Shown: positions 27,978-36,695 of the stretch, one piece after another | Position numbering within the stretch: position 1 is the first letter of the stretch | How the letters are laid out: each line of letters opens with the position of its first letter | NCBI GenBank assembly: GCA_018222605.1 | Contig: JAAEZZ010000010.1 | Coordinates: forward strand, 62,001 to 126,000 | Reading direction: 5' to 3' | DNA from: Alphaproteobacteria bacterium | GTDB lineage: Bacteria; Pseudomonadota; Alphaproteobacteria; Caulobacterales; Hyphomonadaceae | Length of the DNA: 64,000 nt | The notes under the pieces: generated by a model | Told to the model about the DNA's origin: nothing | The model's input: the letters and a program-made list of their open reading frames with translations, nothing else | Database searches by the model: none | Translations under genes and position numbers: made by a program

Positions 27978-29278
27978 GCCTTGTGAAACCTCTTATTGCG
28001 GCCTGTCTGGCCAGTATTGCGCTCGTTCCGGTCTCCATCGCTGAGACAACCGCGATTACAAACGCCCACATCCTGACCATGGGGCCAGACGGCGAAATCC
28101 AGAATGGCACCATTGTTTTCGACCAAGACAAGATCATCTCGATCGGTACAAGGCTTCGTATCCCCTCCGACGCAAAGGTGATTGATGCACACGGACAGGT
28201 TGTCATGCCGGGTTTCATCATGACCGGTACCTCATTGGGGATCAGCAATCTGCCCAGCTATGGCTCACTGGACGACAGCTCTACGAATAATCCTTATGTC
28301 ACGGCGGCATATGATGTTCGATATGCTCTCAACCCGGATGACCCACAGATTGTCGTGGCGAAGTCTGAGGGCGTCACCGGCGCGCTCGTGACCCCTGATC
28401 TCTGGACAGGCTCTGCAGCTGATCCACGCATGTTCGCAGGAACGTCCACCAGTGTCGCCCTTGCAGAAGACGAAGACATGATCCTGCGGACAAGCGCAGG
28501 CATTGTAATGGTGGCCGGCACGTCTGGCGCCAGCAAGGTTGGCGGCGGCCGTCCTTCCGAGATTGCACTTTTCCGTTCAGCCTTGAAGGAAGCTCGCTCC
28601 TATACGAAGTCCCGTAAGCGGGAACTGTCACGGTCAGCCACCAGCCTCGGGCTGTCACCGCTTGACCTGGAGGCGCTGGCGCGCGTTGCAGATCGCAAGG
28701 AGCCTCTCCTGGTGGACGTTCATAATGCGACGGACATTCTCAACATGATCGACATCGCGAAAGCCGAAGGGATCGATCTTGTCCTCCTTGGCGCCAATGA
28801 AGGATGGACTGTTGCAGACCAAATCGCTGCCGCAAATATCCCGGTGATCGTAGACCCGGAAGTCAATGTTCCTGGCGACCTGTCGAGCAAATACACCACG
28901 AACGAAAATGCGGCACGTCTTATCGCAGCGGGGGTTAAAGTCGGCTTCAAAGCCGTTCATGGGCGCCCCTTCTGGTACATCCGAAGCCCACGCTCGGTAG
29001 TAGGCCGACTGGTCGGCTATACGGACCTCAGCTATGGCGATGCCCTAATTGCCCTTACAATCCATGGCGCGGAAATCGCAGGCATCGCGGATCAGACGGG
29101 CTCTCTTGAAGAGGGAAAACGTGCGGATATCGTCATCTGGGATGGCGACCCACTCGAAGCCATGTCTCATCCCGCTTACGTTTTCATAAACGGACGTGAG
29201 CAGAACATCACCACACGGGGTGAGTTACTGGGCAAACGCTATCTGGAGATTGCGCGAAAAGACGGCGTGCTGCGCTGA
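27974..29278 (+). CDS. Amidohydrolase-like protein lacking the HxH metal motif
   Basis: A 434-residue exported protein (signal peptide to about residue 23) with the composite fold of amidohydrolases: an N-terminal beta-sandwich (TNAHILTMGPDGEIQNGT) and a C-terminal return (EEGKRADIVIWDGDPLEAMSHP). Where the family has MPGxIDxHxH, this protein reads MPGFIMTGTSLGI at 78-90, so both metal histidines are gone (Gly85 and Ser87). Later positions also lack a clear metal set. It is therefore probably non-catalytic or binds metal differently. It is translationally coupled to the intact amidohydrolase, so a heterodimer in which it is the structural or substrate-binding half is a reasonable inference. 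Confidence 0.8.
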   Translation: MSLVKPLIAACLASIALVPVSIAETTAITNAHILTMGPDGEIQNGTIVFDQDKIISIGTRLRIPSDAKVIDAHGQVVMPGFIMTGTSLGISNLPSYGSLDDSSTNNPYVTAAYDVRYALNPDDPQIVVAKSEGVTGALVTPDLWTGSAADPRMFAGTSTSVALAEDEDMILRTSAGIVMVAGTSGASKVGGGRPSEIALFRSALKEARSYTKSRKRELSRSATSLGLSPLDLEALARVADRKEPLLVDVHNATDILNMIDIAKAEGIDLVLLGANEGWTVADQIAAANIPVIVDPEVNVPGDLSSKYTTNENAARLIAAGVKVGFKAVHGRPFWYIRSPRSVVGRLVGYTDLSYGDALIALTIHGAEIAGIADQTGSLEEGKRADIVIWDGDPLEAMSHPAYVFINGREQNITTRGELLGKRYLEIARKDGVLR

Positions 29279-29326
29279 TCACCCCGCACCTTTGCCCCAC
29301 ATTGCCAGCTTAAGGGTACTCATGAA

Positions 29327-30805
29327 ATGACTGAATCTGCTGCCACACTCTCCCGCCGAACGATCTTGCTGGCCATGGGCGCGACTGCAACAACGCCGCT
29401 TATTCCCTCGGCTTTTGCCGCAGAACCGGCCACCATTCCCATAGCCCGCAAGGAGGCGGTTGCCTATGTTCGCGGCATTCGCGTGCCCTATATCTCCGAA
29501 GCACAGGAGACGGTTCTGCGTAATTCTTCTGGCGAAGCGCGCGCGACCATATTTGGTGCCTCCTATATCACCAAGAACCAGAAAACCGCTGAGCGACCCG
29601 TTACCTTCTTCTTCAATGGCGGGCCAGGCGGCGCAAGCTGGCCACTTCACAGCACACTCTCACCCCGAAAATTTGCCCCAACCGAAAATGATCGCGGCTT
29701 TTCCATCGTCAACAATGAGGACAGCCCGATAGACTGCTCCGACCTCGTCTTTATTGATGCCCCGGGCACAGGATACAGCCGTTTCTTCACGGATGACGCA
29801 AAACCTGAATATTGGGGCGTAGAGCAGGACGCAGCGGGTGTTGCAGCTTATATCGAGGACTGGCTAAAACGTCACAAGCGCCAGAAATCTCCGGTCTATA
29901 TTGCCGGCGAAAGCTATGGCGGCACACGCACCGCACAACTGTTGCGTATCCTCGGCCTGCGCGAAAATCCGGTAAACATCGCCGGCTGTATTCTCATTAG
30001 CCCGACTGTGGACCCTACAGGGTCTGATCAGATGGATGGTATCGATATGCAGGTCATCAGCCTGCCCACGCTTGCCGCTGTAGCACGATGGTATGGAAAA
30101 GGCGCCTATACTCAACACTCTGTGGATACAGTTGCAGATATGGCGACAGAATACGCCAATTCTCAATATGCCGCCGCGCTAGGTTCGCTCGAAACACTTT
30201 CCGATGCTGAAAAGCAGGCGCTGGCAGCGCAGCTTTCAGACTTCATCGGCCTGTCGCCAGAACTGATCGCTCGCCAGGGCTATCGCATATCAACACAGGA
30301 ATTCTCAAAAACTCTTCTGGCCTCGGACGGCCTTTTGACCAAAATGTCAGATGCGCGTGGCTCTTACCCTGTACCGAAAGAGGGCAACGATTCATCTCTC
30401 ATGAGCCAGGCAGACGGTTACGATCTGCATGAAGCGATCCTCAGTCTCCTGAATGAAGAACTCGGCTACAGCTCCAAAAACATTTATCAGCGCAATCCGC
30501 TTGAAGCGAACCAAAAGTGGAACCACGCAATTACCCAAACGCCAGCAAGACTGGATCGCGTTGTCGAAGCGATGGTCTCAAAGAAACCAGATTTCCGTCT
30601 GCTGCTTCTCACTGGCCGGTTTGATCTTATCATCCCTTATCGTCTGCCCATGACTGTGCTGGAGCAGGCGAACCTGCCGGATGGCGCATACAATCACGCA
30701 CTCTATTCTGCCGGACACGCAATCCCGGATGATGAGATCATCCGCGCGGTTGCGACCGATGACATGCGGGCATTCTATCGCGGTCAGCAAGTAAGCCGTA
30801 GCTAG
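29327..30805 (+). CDS. Tat-exported S10-family serine carboxypeptidase-like protein
   Basis: The 492-residue protein begins with a twin-arginine signal (SRRTILLAMGA) and probable cleavage after AFAA. S10 hallmarks are clear: FFNGGPGGASWP (oxyanion/substrate-binding), the nucleophile Ser196 in AGESYGGTR, and C-terminal Asp (LTGRFDLIIPY) and His (YSAGHAIPDDE). S10 enzymes remove C-terminal residues at acidic pH. It starts 48 bp after the amidohydrolase pair and probably shares their transcript. Together they could degrade peptides and capped or cyclised amino acids in the periplasm. Confidence 0.88.
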   Translation: MTESAATLSRRTILLAMGATATTPLIPSAFAAEPATIPIARKEAVAYVRGIRVPYISEAQETVLRNSSGEARATIFGASYITKNQKTAERPVTFFFNGGPGGASWPLHSTLSPRKFAPTENDRGFSIVNNEDSPIDCSDLVFIDAPGTGYSRFFTDDAKPEYWGVEQDAAGVAAYIEDWLKRHKRQKSPVYIAGESYGGTRTAQLLRILGLRENPVNIAGCILISPTVDPTGSDQMDGIDMQVISLPTLAAVARWYGKGAYTQHSVDTVADMATEYANSQYAAALGSLETLSDAEKQALAAQLSDFIGLSPELIARQGYRISTQEFSKTLLASDGLLTKMSDARGSYPVPKEGNDSSLMSQADGYDLHEAILSLLNEELGYSSKNIYQRNPLEANQKWNHAITQTPARLDRVVEAMVSKKPDFRLLLLTGRFDLIIPYRLPMTVLEQANLPDGAYNHALYSAGHAIPDDEIIRAVATDDMRAFYRGQQVSRS

Positions 30806-30827
30806 ACCTCCAGAGGTAGCGCAATTT

Positions 30828-30845
30828 GGTATCAGTCGTGATACC
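30828..30845. promoter_or_regulatory. Perfect inverted repeat GGTATCA-GTCG-TGATACC
   Basis: Seven-base arms (30828-30834 and 30839-30845) flank a 4-base spacer, downstream of the S10 gene and 130 bp upstream of the second oxygenase gene. There is no T-run, so a protein-binding site is more likely than a terminator. A second, looser symmetry, CATAAT (918-923 of 30900s) with ATTATG (931-936), lies nearer the oxygenase start. Confidence 0.4.
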
Positions 30846-30974
30846 TCCTCATTGACTGAGTTTGCTCTCCCAAAAATCTGAACGCTCCCCAGTGGCATAG
30901 GTATTCCCACTTAATTGCATAATCATACCCATTATGGTTCCTAGTCAGCATAGTGTTTTGACTTGGAGAGACCC

Positions 30975-32426
30975 ATGCCCCTATTGCTCAAGGATCCCGA
31001 GGCCCCGTTCGGCGACTCGCACGGCCCCATGCTGACCGGCCCCTTCGCCCCCATCTTCGATGAGACTGTCATGACAAATCTTCAGGTCGAAGGGAAAATA
31101 CCCACGGACCTGAACGGTGTTTACCTGCGCAATGGTCCAAACCCGCGCTTTGAGCCCAAGGGCGACTATCACGCCTTTGACGGTGACGGCATGATACATG
31201 CTGCAGAATTCCGCAAAGGCAAGGTTACGTATCGCAACAAATGGATCCGCACCGCAGACTGGATCGAGGATGACCTACAGGGAGAAGAAACTCATTGGGG
31301 CATCGTGCAGACGCTGAAGGGCCGGACTGACAAGGTACTTGCTGATACGGCGAACACAGACATTATCGGACATTCAGGCAAGGCCGTCGCCAGCTGGTAC
31401 CTGTCTGGCGTGCCCTATCTGATCGATCCCATTACCTTGGAAACAGTCTCTACTGCAGACTATGTGAGCGAGCCGGGCAACGGCATGTCAGCACATTCAA
31501 AAGTCGACGAAGTAACAGGCGAACTTATCTTTTTCGACTATTTCGATACCGCACCACACATGACCTATAGCGTAGTCGACAAGGATGGAAAGCTGGTTCA
31601 CACCACCCCTGTCGGGTTGCCGGGCGATCGCCTGCCGCATGATATGGGCATTACGGAGCACTACTCCATTCTGCACGATTTACCAGTGTATCATGATGAG
31701 GAGGCGCTGCGCGCGGGCCGGCACAAGATCCGCTTTGATGCCTCCCTCCCGGCCCGTCTTGGCGTCATTCCGCGCTACGGGAAAGGCGATGAAATCCGCT
31801 GGTTCGAATTCTCCCCCTGCTTCATCTATCACGTCGTAAATTGCTGGGAGGATGGCGACGAAGTCGTCATGATCGCGTGCCGCTACATGCCCAGCCTGAA
31901 AGAGACTGGCGAAATTGATGAGGCAAAGACGGCCAAGCGCATCGCACAGCTTCAGATGGATGCGCGGCTGTGGTCTTACCGCATGAATATGAAAACGGGC
32001 GAAGCCACGGAAGCATGCCTCGACCCGGACAGGAATGTTGAATTCCCGACCTATGATAGCGCCAAGACAGGGCGCTATACCAAATGGGGCTATCTGGTCG
32101 ATCACGACCCGATGGTGCTTCGCTGGACAGGCCTGCGGAAGTACAACACTGATACGGGAGAATGCGTCGGTGCTTGGTCAGATGGGGAAGATGATTGCTG
32201 GTATAGCGAGCCCTGGTTTGCTCCAGCCGATGATCAGCAAACAGAAGACCATGGGTATGTCATCACCTTTGTCTGGAACAACAAGACACATGTCCAGCAA
32301 TTGCAGGTTTTCGATGCCTTGGACATCAGCAAAGGCCCGGTTACCCGGATCACCCTTCCCCGCCGCGTGCCCTCTGGCTTTCATGCCTGCTGGATGAAAG
32401 CCAGCCAGATCGAGAATTGGGACTAA
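30975..32426 (+). CDS. Carotenoid cleavage oxygenase family protein (lignostilbene dioxygenase-like), copy 2
   Basis: The 483-residue protein starts at the ATG at 30975, preceded by GGAGAG at four bases. It keeps the classical YLRNGPNPRFEP motif that copy 1 has lost, plus all four iron ligands: His174 (SAHSKVD), His222 (PHDMGITEHY), His286 (YHVVNCWEDG) and His470 (SGFHACW). It should be a cytosolic Fe(II) dioxygenase cleaving a C=C bond of a stilbenoid, apocarotenoid or related compound. It stands alone between hairpins, amid peptide and D-amino-acid genes. Its link to those neighbours is not evident from the sequence. Confidence 0.9.
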   Translation: MPLLLKDPEAPFGDSHGPMLTGPFAPIFDETVMTNLQVEGKIPTDLNGVYLRNGPNPRFEPKGDYHAFDGDGMIHAAEFRKGKVTYRNKWIRTADWIEDDLQGEETHWGIVQTLKGRTDKVLADTANTDIIGHSGKAVASWYLSGVPYLIDPITLETVSTADYVSEPGNGMSAHSKVDEVTGELIFFDYFDTAPHMTYSVVDKDGKLVHTTPVGLPGDRLPHDMGITEHYSILHDLPVYHDEEALRAGRHKIRFDASLPARLGVIPRYGKGDEIRWFEFSPCFIYHVVNCWEDGDEVVMIACRYMPSLKETGEIDEAKTAKRIAQLQMDARLWSYRMNMKTGEATEACLDPDRNVEFPTYDSAKTGRYTKWGYLVDHDPMVLRWTGLRKYNTDTGECVGAWSDGEDDCWYSEPWFAPADDQQTEDHGYVITFVWNNKTHVQQLQVFDALDISKGPVTRITLPRRVPSGFHACWMKASQIENWD

Positions 32427-32437
32427 ATATGATTATT

Positions 32438-32478
32438 GCCTCAGCCTTCCTTCATGAAGTGGCTGAGGCAGAATGTTT
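32438..32478 (+). terminator. Hairpin terminator after oxygenase copy 2
   Basis: GCCTCAGCC (32438-32446) pairs perfectly with GGCTGAGGC (32461-32469) over a 14-base loop, 12 bp after the stop codon. The tail (AGAATGTTTTC) holds a TTTT a few bases on, so termination strength is uncertain. Confidence 0.6.
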
Positions 32479-32630
32479 TCAAAATATGAGATAATCATGC
32501 GCGCCTGATCGTGTGCCCCCATAATGGCCTCTTCAAGGATGAGTTGGCCTTATGGAGAGGACCATGCCCCGGCTGCCTCAGATCTGCGCACTATCCCATG
32601 AATGGGCTCTGGCGCCCCCAAAACGGCCAT

Positions 32631-32647
32631 TAATGCAGCATTATAAT
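32631..32647. promoter_or_regulatory. Operator TAATGCAGCATTA overlapping a TATAAT box, upstream of dgcN
   Basis: TAATGC-A-GCATTA (32631-32643) is a perfect palindrome and is followed within the same bases by TATAAT (32642-32647), a good -10 element. The identical 13-mer stands upstream of TonB receptor 3 at 41772-41784, with a one-mismatch copy at 41804-41816. The GntR-family gene at 33.9 kb is the obvious candidate binder. Position over the -10 suggests repression. Confidence 0.65.
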
Positions 32648-32739
32648 TATATATTTGTAGATAAGGTCTCCATAATATGATCTTAAGAGCATCTGGGACG
32701 TCTTCGCTCCAGTTTACTCGAAATCAGATAGAGATCCTT

Positions 32740-33807
32740 ATGCCTGCCTCTAAGATACAGTCCAATTCCGGAAATGCCTCAAACTCCAGCACGGCTTCTG
32801 TCCTGATGCTGAAGCCGCCTTATCTGATTTATGTTGGCGATGAAACACGCGCGACCTATGCCAAGACTGGGGCTGGCATCGCCTATTGGCGCAAGGATAT
32901 GTGCCTGGGACAATTCCGGAATGACACCTCTGCAGTCGACTTAGGCCTTCCGGATCTAACCATTGAAGAGGCCGTAGCACAGGGGGCGGGCTCACTCGTG
33001 GTCGGTACCGCGCAAATAGGCGGCGGTATCTCCGAAGCCCTTCTGCAAGTTGCCACTGAAGCCGCTTCCAATGGTATGGATATTGTCGCGGGCCTGCACA
33101 GCCCCCTGAGCTCGATTGAACCTCTTGCCAAGGCAGCTGCCGAAGGTGGCGCAAGGATCATTGATGTACGTATCCCTCCAAAAGACCTGCCGATCGGGAC
33201 AGGTCAAAAACGCTCGGGCAAGCGTGTGCTGACAGTTGGCACCGACTGCGCACTGGGCAAAAAGTACACCGCGCTCCAAATGCAGAAAGACATGCAGGCC
33301 CGCGGCTTGAAAGCCACCTTTCGCGCGAGTGGTCAAACCGGCATCATGATCGCAGGCTCCGGCATTCCGATTGATGCAGTTGTATCAGACTTCCTGGTTG
33401 GTGCAGCAGAGCTGCTTTCCCCGCAGAATGATGCCGACCATTGGGATGTGATCGAGGGTCAGGGAGCCATATTCCATCCCGCCTACGCACCTGTCAGCCA
33501 TGGCCTGCTGCTCGGCTCGCAACCGGACGCCATTGTTGTTTGCCATGAAGCCAACAGAACGCATGTATCGGGCTGGTCCGACTTTGAACTTCCCAGCATT
33601 GAGAATGTCATCGCCAGGAATCTGGAATTGGCCAGGCGCGTGAACCCAAAAGCGATTTGCGTAGGCATCAGCATCAATACATCGAAACTGCCAGCCGAGC
33701 AGCGGGAGGATTATCTAAAATCCTTGTCCGATCAGTACGATCTGCCCTGTGTCGACCCAATCATTGATGGAACAGATCCTCTGATAGATAGACTGCAAAT
33801 GATGTAA
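32740..33807 (+). CDS. dgcN: DUF1611 family protein, DgcN-like D-glutamate N-acetyltransferase
   Basis: A 355-residue cytosolic protein of the DUF1611 family. Signatures are LKPPYLIYVGDE near the N-terminus, a P-loop-like VGTDCALGKKYTA at about 166-178, FRASGQTGIMIAGSG, HWDVIEGQGAIFHP and VVCHEANR. The family includes DgcN, which is described as acetylating D-glutamate in the marine D-glutamate pathway that also uses DgcA. A dgcA-like gene lies 5 kb away under a shared operator, which supports the assignment. The start is uncertain: ATG at 32740 is preferred over 32677 because homologues begin close to the LKPPYL segment. The GntR regulator follows by 60-110 bp. Confidence 0.8.
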   Translation: MPASKIQSNSGNASNSSTASVLMLKPPYLIYVGDETRATYAKTGAGIAYWRKDMCLGQFRNDTSAVDLGLPDLTIEEAVAQGAGSLVVGTAQIGGGISEALLQVATEAASNGMDIVAGLHSPLSSIEPLAKAAAEGGARIIDVRIPPKDLPIGTGQKRSGKRVLTVGTDCALGKKYTALQMQKDMQARGLKATFRASGQTGIMIAGSGIPIDAVVSDFLVGAAELLSPQNDADHWDVIEGQGAIFHPAYAPVSHGLLLGSQPDAIVVCHEANRTHVSGWSDFELPSIENVIARNLELARRVNPKAICVGISINTSKLPAEQREDYLKSLSDQYDLPCVDPIIDGTDPLIDRLQMM

Positions 33808-33918
33808 GCGGTTCCGTTCGCGTATCTTTCTTTGTTAGGATTCTTGTGGTTTCATCGCCAGTCTTGATTGGGAGATCTCCAGAGCTTGGCCACTAATTCA
33901 AAATCCGAACAAAGTGAG

Positions 33919-34596
33919 ATGAACGCGGACTTTGACGCGCATGAGGATCTGCAACGTCAGGTCAAAGAGGCGATCATCTGCCAGAGACTTGCGCCTGGGC
34001 AGAAGGTGACAGAGCTTGTCCTGACTGAAATGTTTCATACGACGCGTACAGTTGCGCGCAGTCTTATGGAGCAGCTGACGGTGCAGGGCTTTTTGATCTC
34101 TATATCACCGCGGATCACCCGAGTGTCTCCGCTCACAGTGCTCAGCATCAAGGAGAATTTCGCGCTCCGCAAAATGCTGATCCCGGACCTCGCTTCGGAG
34201 TCTCTGACCTTTGTCGATTTCTCCGAACTGGAACGCATCAACCGGGAAATTTCCAAAGCAACTTTCTCACCAGACAATGAGCAGGACATCCTGAACCTGC
34301 TGCATCTGAACAGTGCCTATAATCTAGTTCTGGTTTCCGGCGTACAATATCCGCTGGCTTTGAAATGGGCGCATCTCCTGGAAGATGTCGCCAAACGGAT
34401 TTACTGGCTTTACGTTAAGAGGACAGGTGATCTGCCGTTTAATGTGCGAGGCCATGAGCAGATAGAACAGCTGCGCCACGGAGATCCGGCCCGCGTGAAG
34501 AACATGCTGAGTGAGTCACTCTATCAGACCGAGCAGAGAATCCTGACCTCCATATTCTTTCAGGAACCTCTCTACGCGAAAAACCTGGACATTTAG
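33919..34596 (+). CDS. GntR-family transcriptional regulator (FCD-type)
   Basis: A 225-residue regulator from the ATG at 33919; in-frame TTG codons at 33886 (GGGAG 11 bases upstream) and 33868 could extend it by up to 17 residues. The N-terminal winged helix reads QVKEAIICQRLAPGQKVTEL and FHTTRTVARSLMEQLTVQGFL, close to the GntR/FadR consensus. The helical C-terminal FCD-like domain (LRKMLIPDLASESLTF; HEQIEQLRHGDPARVKNML) would bind a small acid, often via a metal. It follows dgcN and probably represses the dgcN and TonB receptor 3/dgcA promoters through the TAATGCAGCATTA sites. Confidence 0.88.
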   Translation: MNADFDAHEDLQRQVKEAIICQRLAPGQKVTELVLTEMFHTTRTVARSLMEQLTVQGFLISISPRITRVSPLTVLSIKENFALRKMLIPDLASESLTFVDFSELERINREISKATFSPDNEQDILNLLHLNSAYNLVLVSGVQYPLALKWAHLLEDVAKRIYWLYVKRTGDLPFNVRGHEQIEQLRHGDPARVKNMLSESLYQTEQRILTSIFFQEPLYAKNLDI

Positions 34597-34659
34597 CTTT
34601 TCACGCAGCGGCAGCCTTTCAGGGGCAGCATGCCCACACGCGAAGAAATATCCCCTTAC

Positions 34660-34704
34660 ACAGAATTGGTTGCTCAGGCCTGATGGTCTGAACAACCCTT
34701 CTGT
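34660..34704. terminator. Long imperfect hairpin between convergent GntR and S12 genes
   Basis: The left arm starting ACAGAATTGGTTG (34660) pairs with the right arm ending CAACCCTTCTGT (34704), about 17 of 20 positions, with a TGAT loop. It lies between two convergent stops (34596 and 34729) and could end both transcripts. No long T-run is present. Confidence 0.5.
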
Positions 34705-34728
34705 GCTGAAAATGCGTGAACCGCAGAG

Positions 34729-36681
34729 CTACCAGAAATTATATCCGATCATGTCCCAGTTACTGGCCTGCAGGAAGAAATAGACCAGAACAAGAAGATA
34801 AATGGCATAGTGTGTCTTCCTCCAGATCGAGACCTCCCCCGACCGCATGACAGGATACGCTCCAATGAAAAGAGCCACAGTCAGAAGCAAAAGCAGCAAT
34901 ATGCCGGTCATGAAAATGATCACACCGACGCTTGGATATACGAACATGGCCTCATTGCCGAGGGACACCAGATTGACGATAGAGATAGCGCCTACCACCA
35001 AAGTCCCCATAGCAAGACCTGCTGCCGCAACAAGGGACAAGGAAATCCGCTTGACAGAAGTGTTCGTGATCGGAGGATCGGAGCGACGCTTCCAGGCCGC
35101 CACAAGCTGGAACAGCGAAAACAGGAACAGTAGACCCAAGGCCAGATACAGCTGGTTGACGTCTGTAGCCCCCGTTACGCGCTGGTAAAGGCTTCCATAA
35201 TCCGAGTAGAAAGCGTCGACGTCTCCTTTTTCATTCGTCTCGAACATGAGAAGCATGCCTGTTTCCCTGTTCTCGAACTTGTTGTTGCCCAGAGGCACAT
35301 ACTCACTTCCGTGGATAAGCAGCGTGTCATTGTCGGTCACAGACACTTTAAGGCTGCTTGCCGTCAAAGCCTTCACGAAGTCCTTGAAGAAACGGCGTGT
35401 GGTTTGATAGCTGCCAGCATATGCCTGCAGCTCTTCTTGAGACAACTCAATCGGGGAGCGCTGATTGCGCGCACGGTCCCCGATCATGTGGATTATTATC
35501 CGTTCACTAATCTCATAAGGACCAACATTGTTTGACCCGCCATTGACGGACACAAATACGCCCATATCAAGTTCAGGAACCATCAGGATAGAAGAGAAAG
35601 AAGTAAATGTCGCTCCTGTGTGCCCCATGGTCTCGTAGCCACGGATGTCCGTAGTCCGGAAGGCATGATAGTAATCGGAGACAGGACGATCATCATACAG
35701 TTTCTGATGCATCTTTGCCGCCGTTTCCGGCGAATAAATGCGTACACCATCCAGCTCACCACCATTCAAGTGTGCGAGCATATAGCGCGCCATATCAGAC
35801 GCAGTGGAGGTGACAGACCCCGCCGCCACCGGGACGATCACATCATGATCTTCCTTCTTCTCATATCCTTCCGTATGGGAATAAACAGAGGCAAGGTTTT
35901 CCTTGAGCCTACGAGACATTGCGCCGGGCGTGCCTTCCGGAAGGGGCTGGCGCGCTGTGGTATGCGTCATACCCAGCGGTTTATAGATATGCTCTTCGAC
36001 ATAGTCTTGATATTGCTCGCCACTGACTTCCTCGACGATATAGCCCGCCAGAGCCGCGCCATAGTTTGAGTAAGCCGTTAGCTCGCCAACCGGGAAGACG
36101 CGTTCAGGGATATTGTCCTTGAGCCAATCTCCCATTGTCTGAATGTTGGTCGGGTCCAGCACCCACATTCCCCTAGCAACCTCCTGAAATCCGGCCCGGT
36201 GCGCCATCAGGGAACGCAATGTGATTGGGCCAAATTTGGATTCAGGAAACTGGAATGTTGTGAGATAGGTATTTACGTCCGCATCAATATCGACCAGCCC
36301 CTGCTCTGCCAACTGCATGACCGATGTGAACGTCATGGTTTTGGTAATAGAGCCTATGTAAAAGCCACTCTTATATGGATCGACGGGAATTTTTTTCTCC
36401 CGATCGGCATAGCCATATCCTTTTATGAGAATTGGCTTGCCATCCTTCACGATAGAAAGCGTGACGCCCGGATAGTCAAAATCAAGCATACCCATATCAA
36501 CGACGCCATCGACATAGGCTTCCAGTTCTGCAACCGACCTGTCCCCTTCAGTCTGCTGCGTAGCAGTCTCCGTAACCGCAGCATCACTGGCCGGAACGTC
36601 CATCTGAGTCTGTGCCTGGGCCAGACAGCCAAACAGCAGCGCGAAGGCAACCAGCAGGCCATTCATAAAGCTCTTTTTCAT
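34729..36681 (-). CDS. S12-family serine hydrolase (beta-lactamase fold) with C-terminal membrane domain
   Basis: A 650-residue exported protein; the ATG at 36681 follows CAGGAG at six bases and a signal peptide ends near CLAQAQ. The penicillin-binding fold has Ser111-x-x-Lys114 (GSITKTM), a YSN element (LTAYSNYGAALAGY) and an HTG motif (MGHTGATF). After about residue 500 come four hydrophobic helices (for example LYLALGLLFLFSLFQLVAAW), so the catalytic domain is tethered to the inner membrane facing the periplasm. Family roles include D-aminopeptidase, DD-peptidase and esterase. Its place after an N-acyl-D-amino-acid deacylase and DgcA favours action on D-residue peptides. Confidence 0.85.
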   Translation of the reverse strand: MKKSFMNGLLVAFALLFGCLAQAQTQMDVPASDAAVTETATQQTEGDRSVAELEAYVDGVVDMGMLDFDYPGVTLSIVKDGKPILIKGYGYADREKKIPVDPYKSGFYIGSITKTMTFTSVMQLAEQGLVDIDADVNTYLTTFQFPESKFGPITLRSLMAHRAGFQEVARGMWVLDPTNIQTMGDWLKDNIPERVFPVGELTAYSNYGAALAGYIVEEVSGEQYQDYVEEHIYKPLGMTHTTARQPLPEGTPGAMSRRLKENLASVYSHTEGYEKKEDHDVIVPVAAGSVTSTASDMARYMLAHLNGGELDGVRIYSPETAAKMHQKLYDDRPVSDYYHAFRTTDIRGYETMGHTGATFTSFSSILMVPELDMGVFVSVNGGSNNVGPYEISERIIIHMIGDRARNQRSPIELSQEELQAYAGSYQTTRRFFKDFVKALTASSLKVSVTDNDTLLIHGSEYVPLGNNKFENRETGMLLMFETNEKGDVDAFYSDYGSLYQRVTGATDVNQLYLALGLLFLFSLFQLVAAWKRRSDPPITNTSVKRISLSLVAAAGLAMGTLVVGAISIVNLVSLGNEAMFVYPSVGVIIFMTGILLLLLLTVALFIGAYPVMRSGEVSIWRKTHYAIYLLVLVYFFLQASNWDMIGYNFW

Positions 36682-36695
36682 CTTCAACTCCTGCA

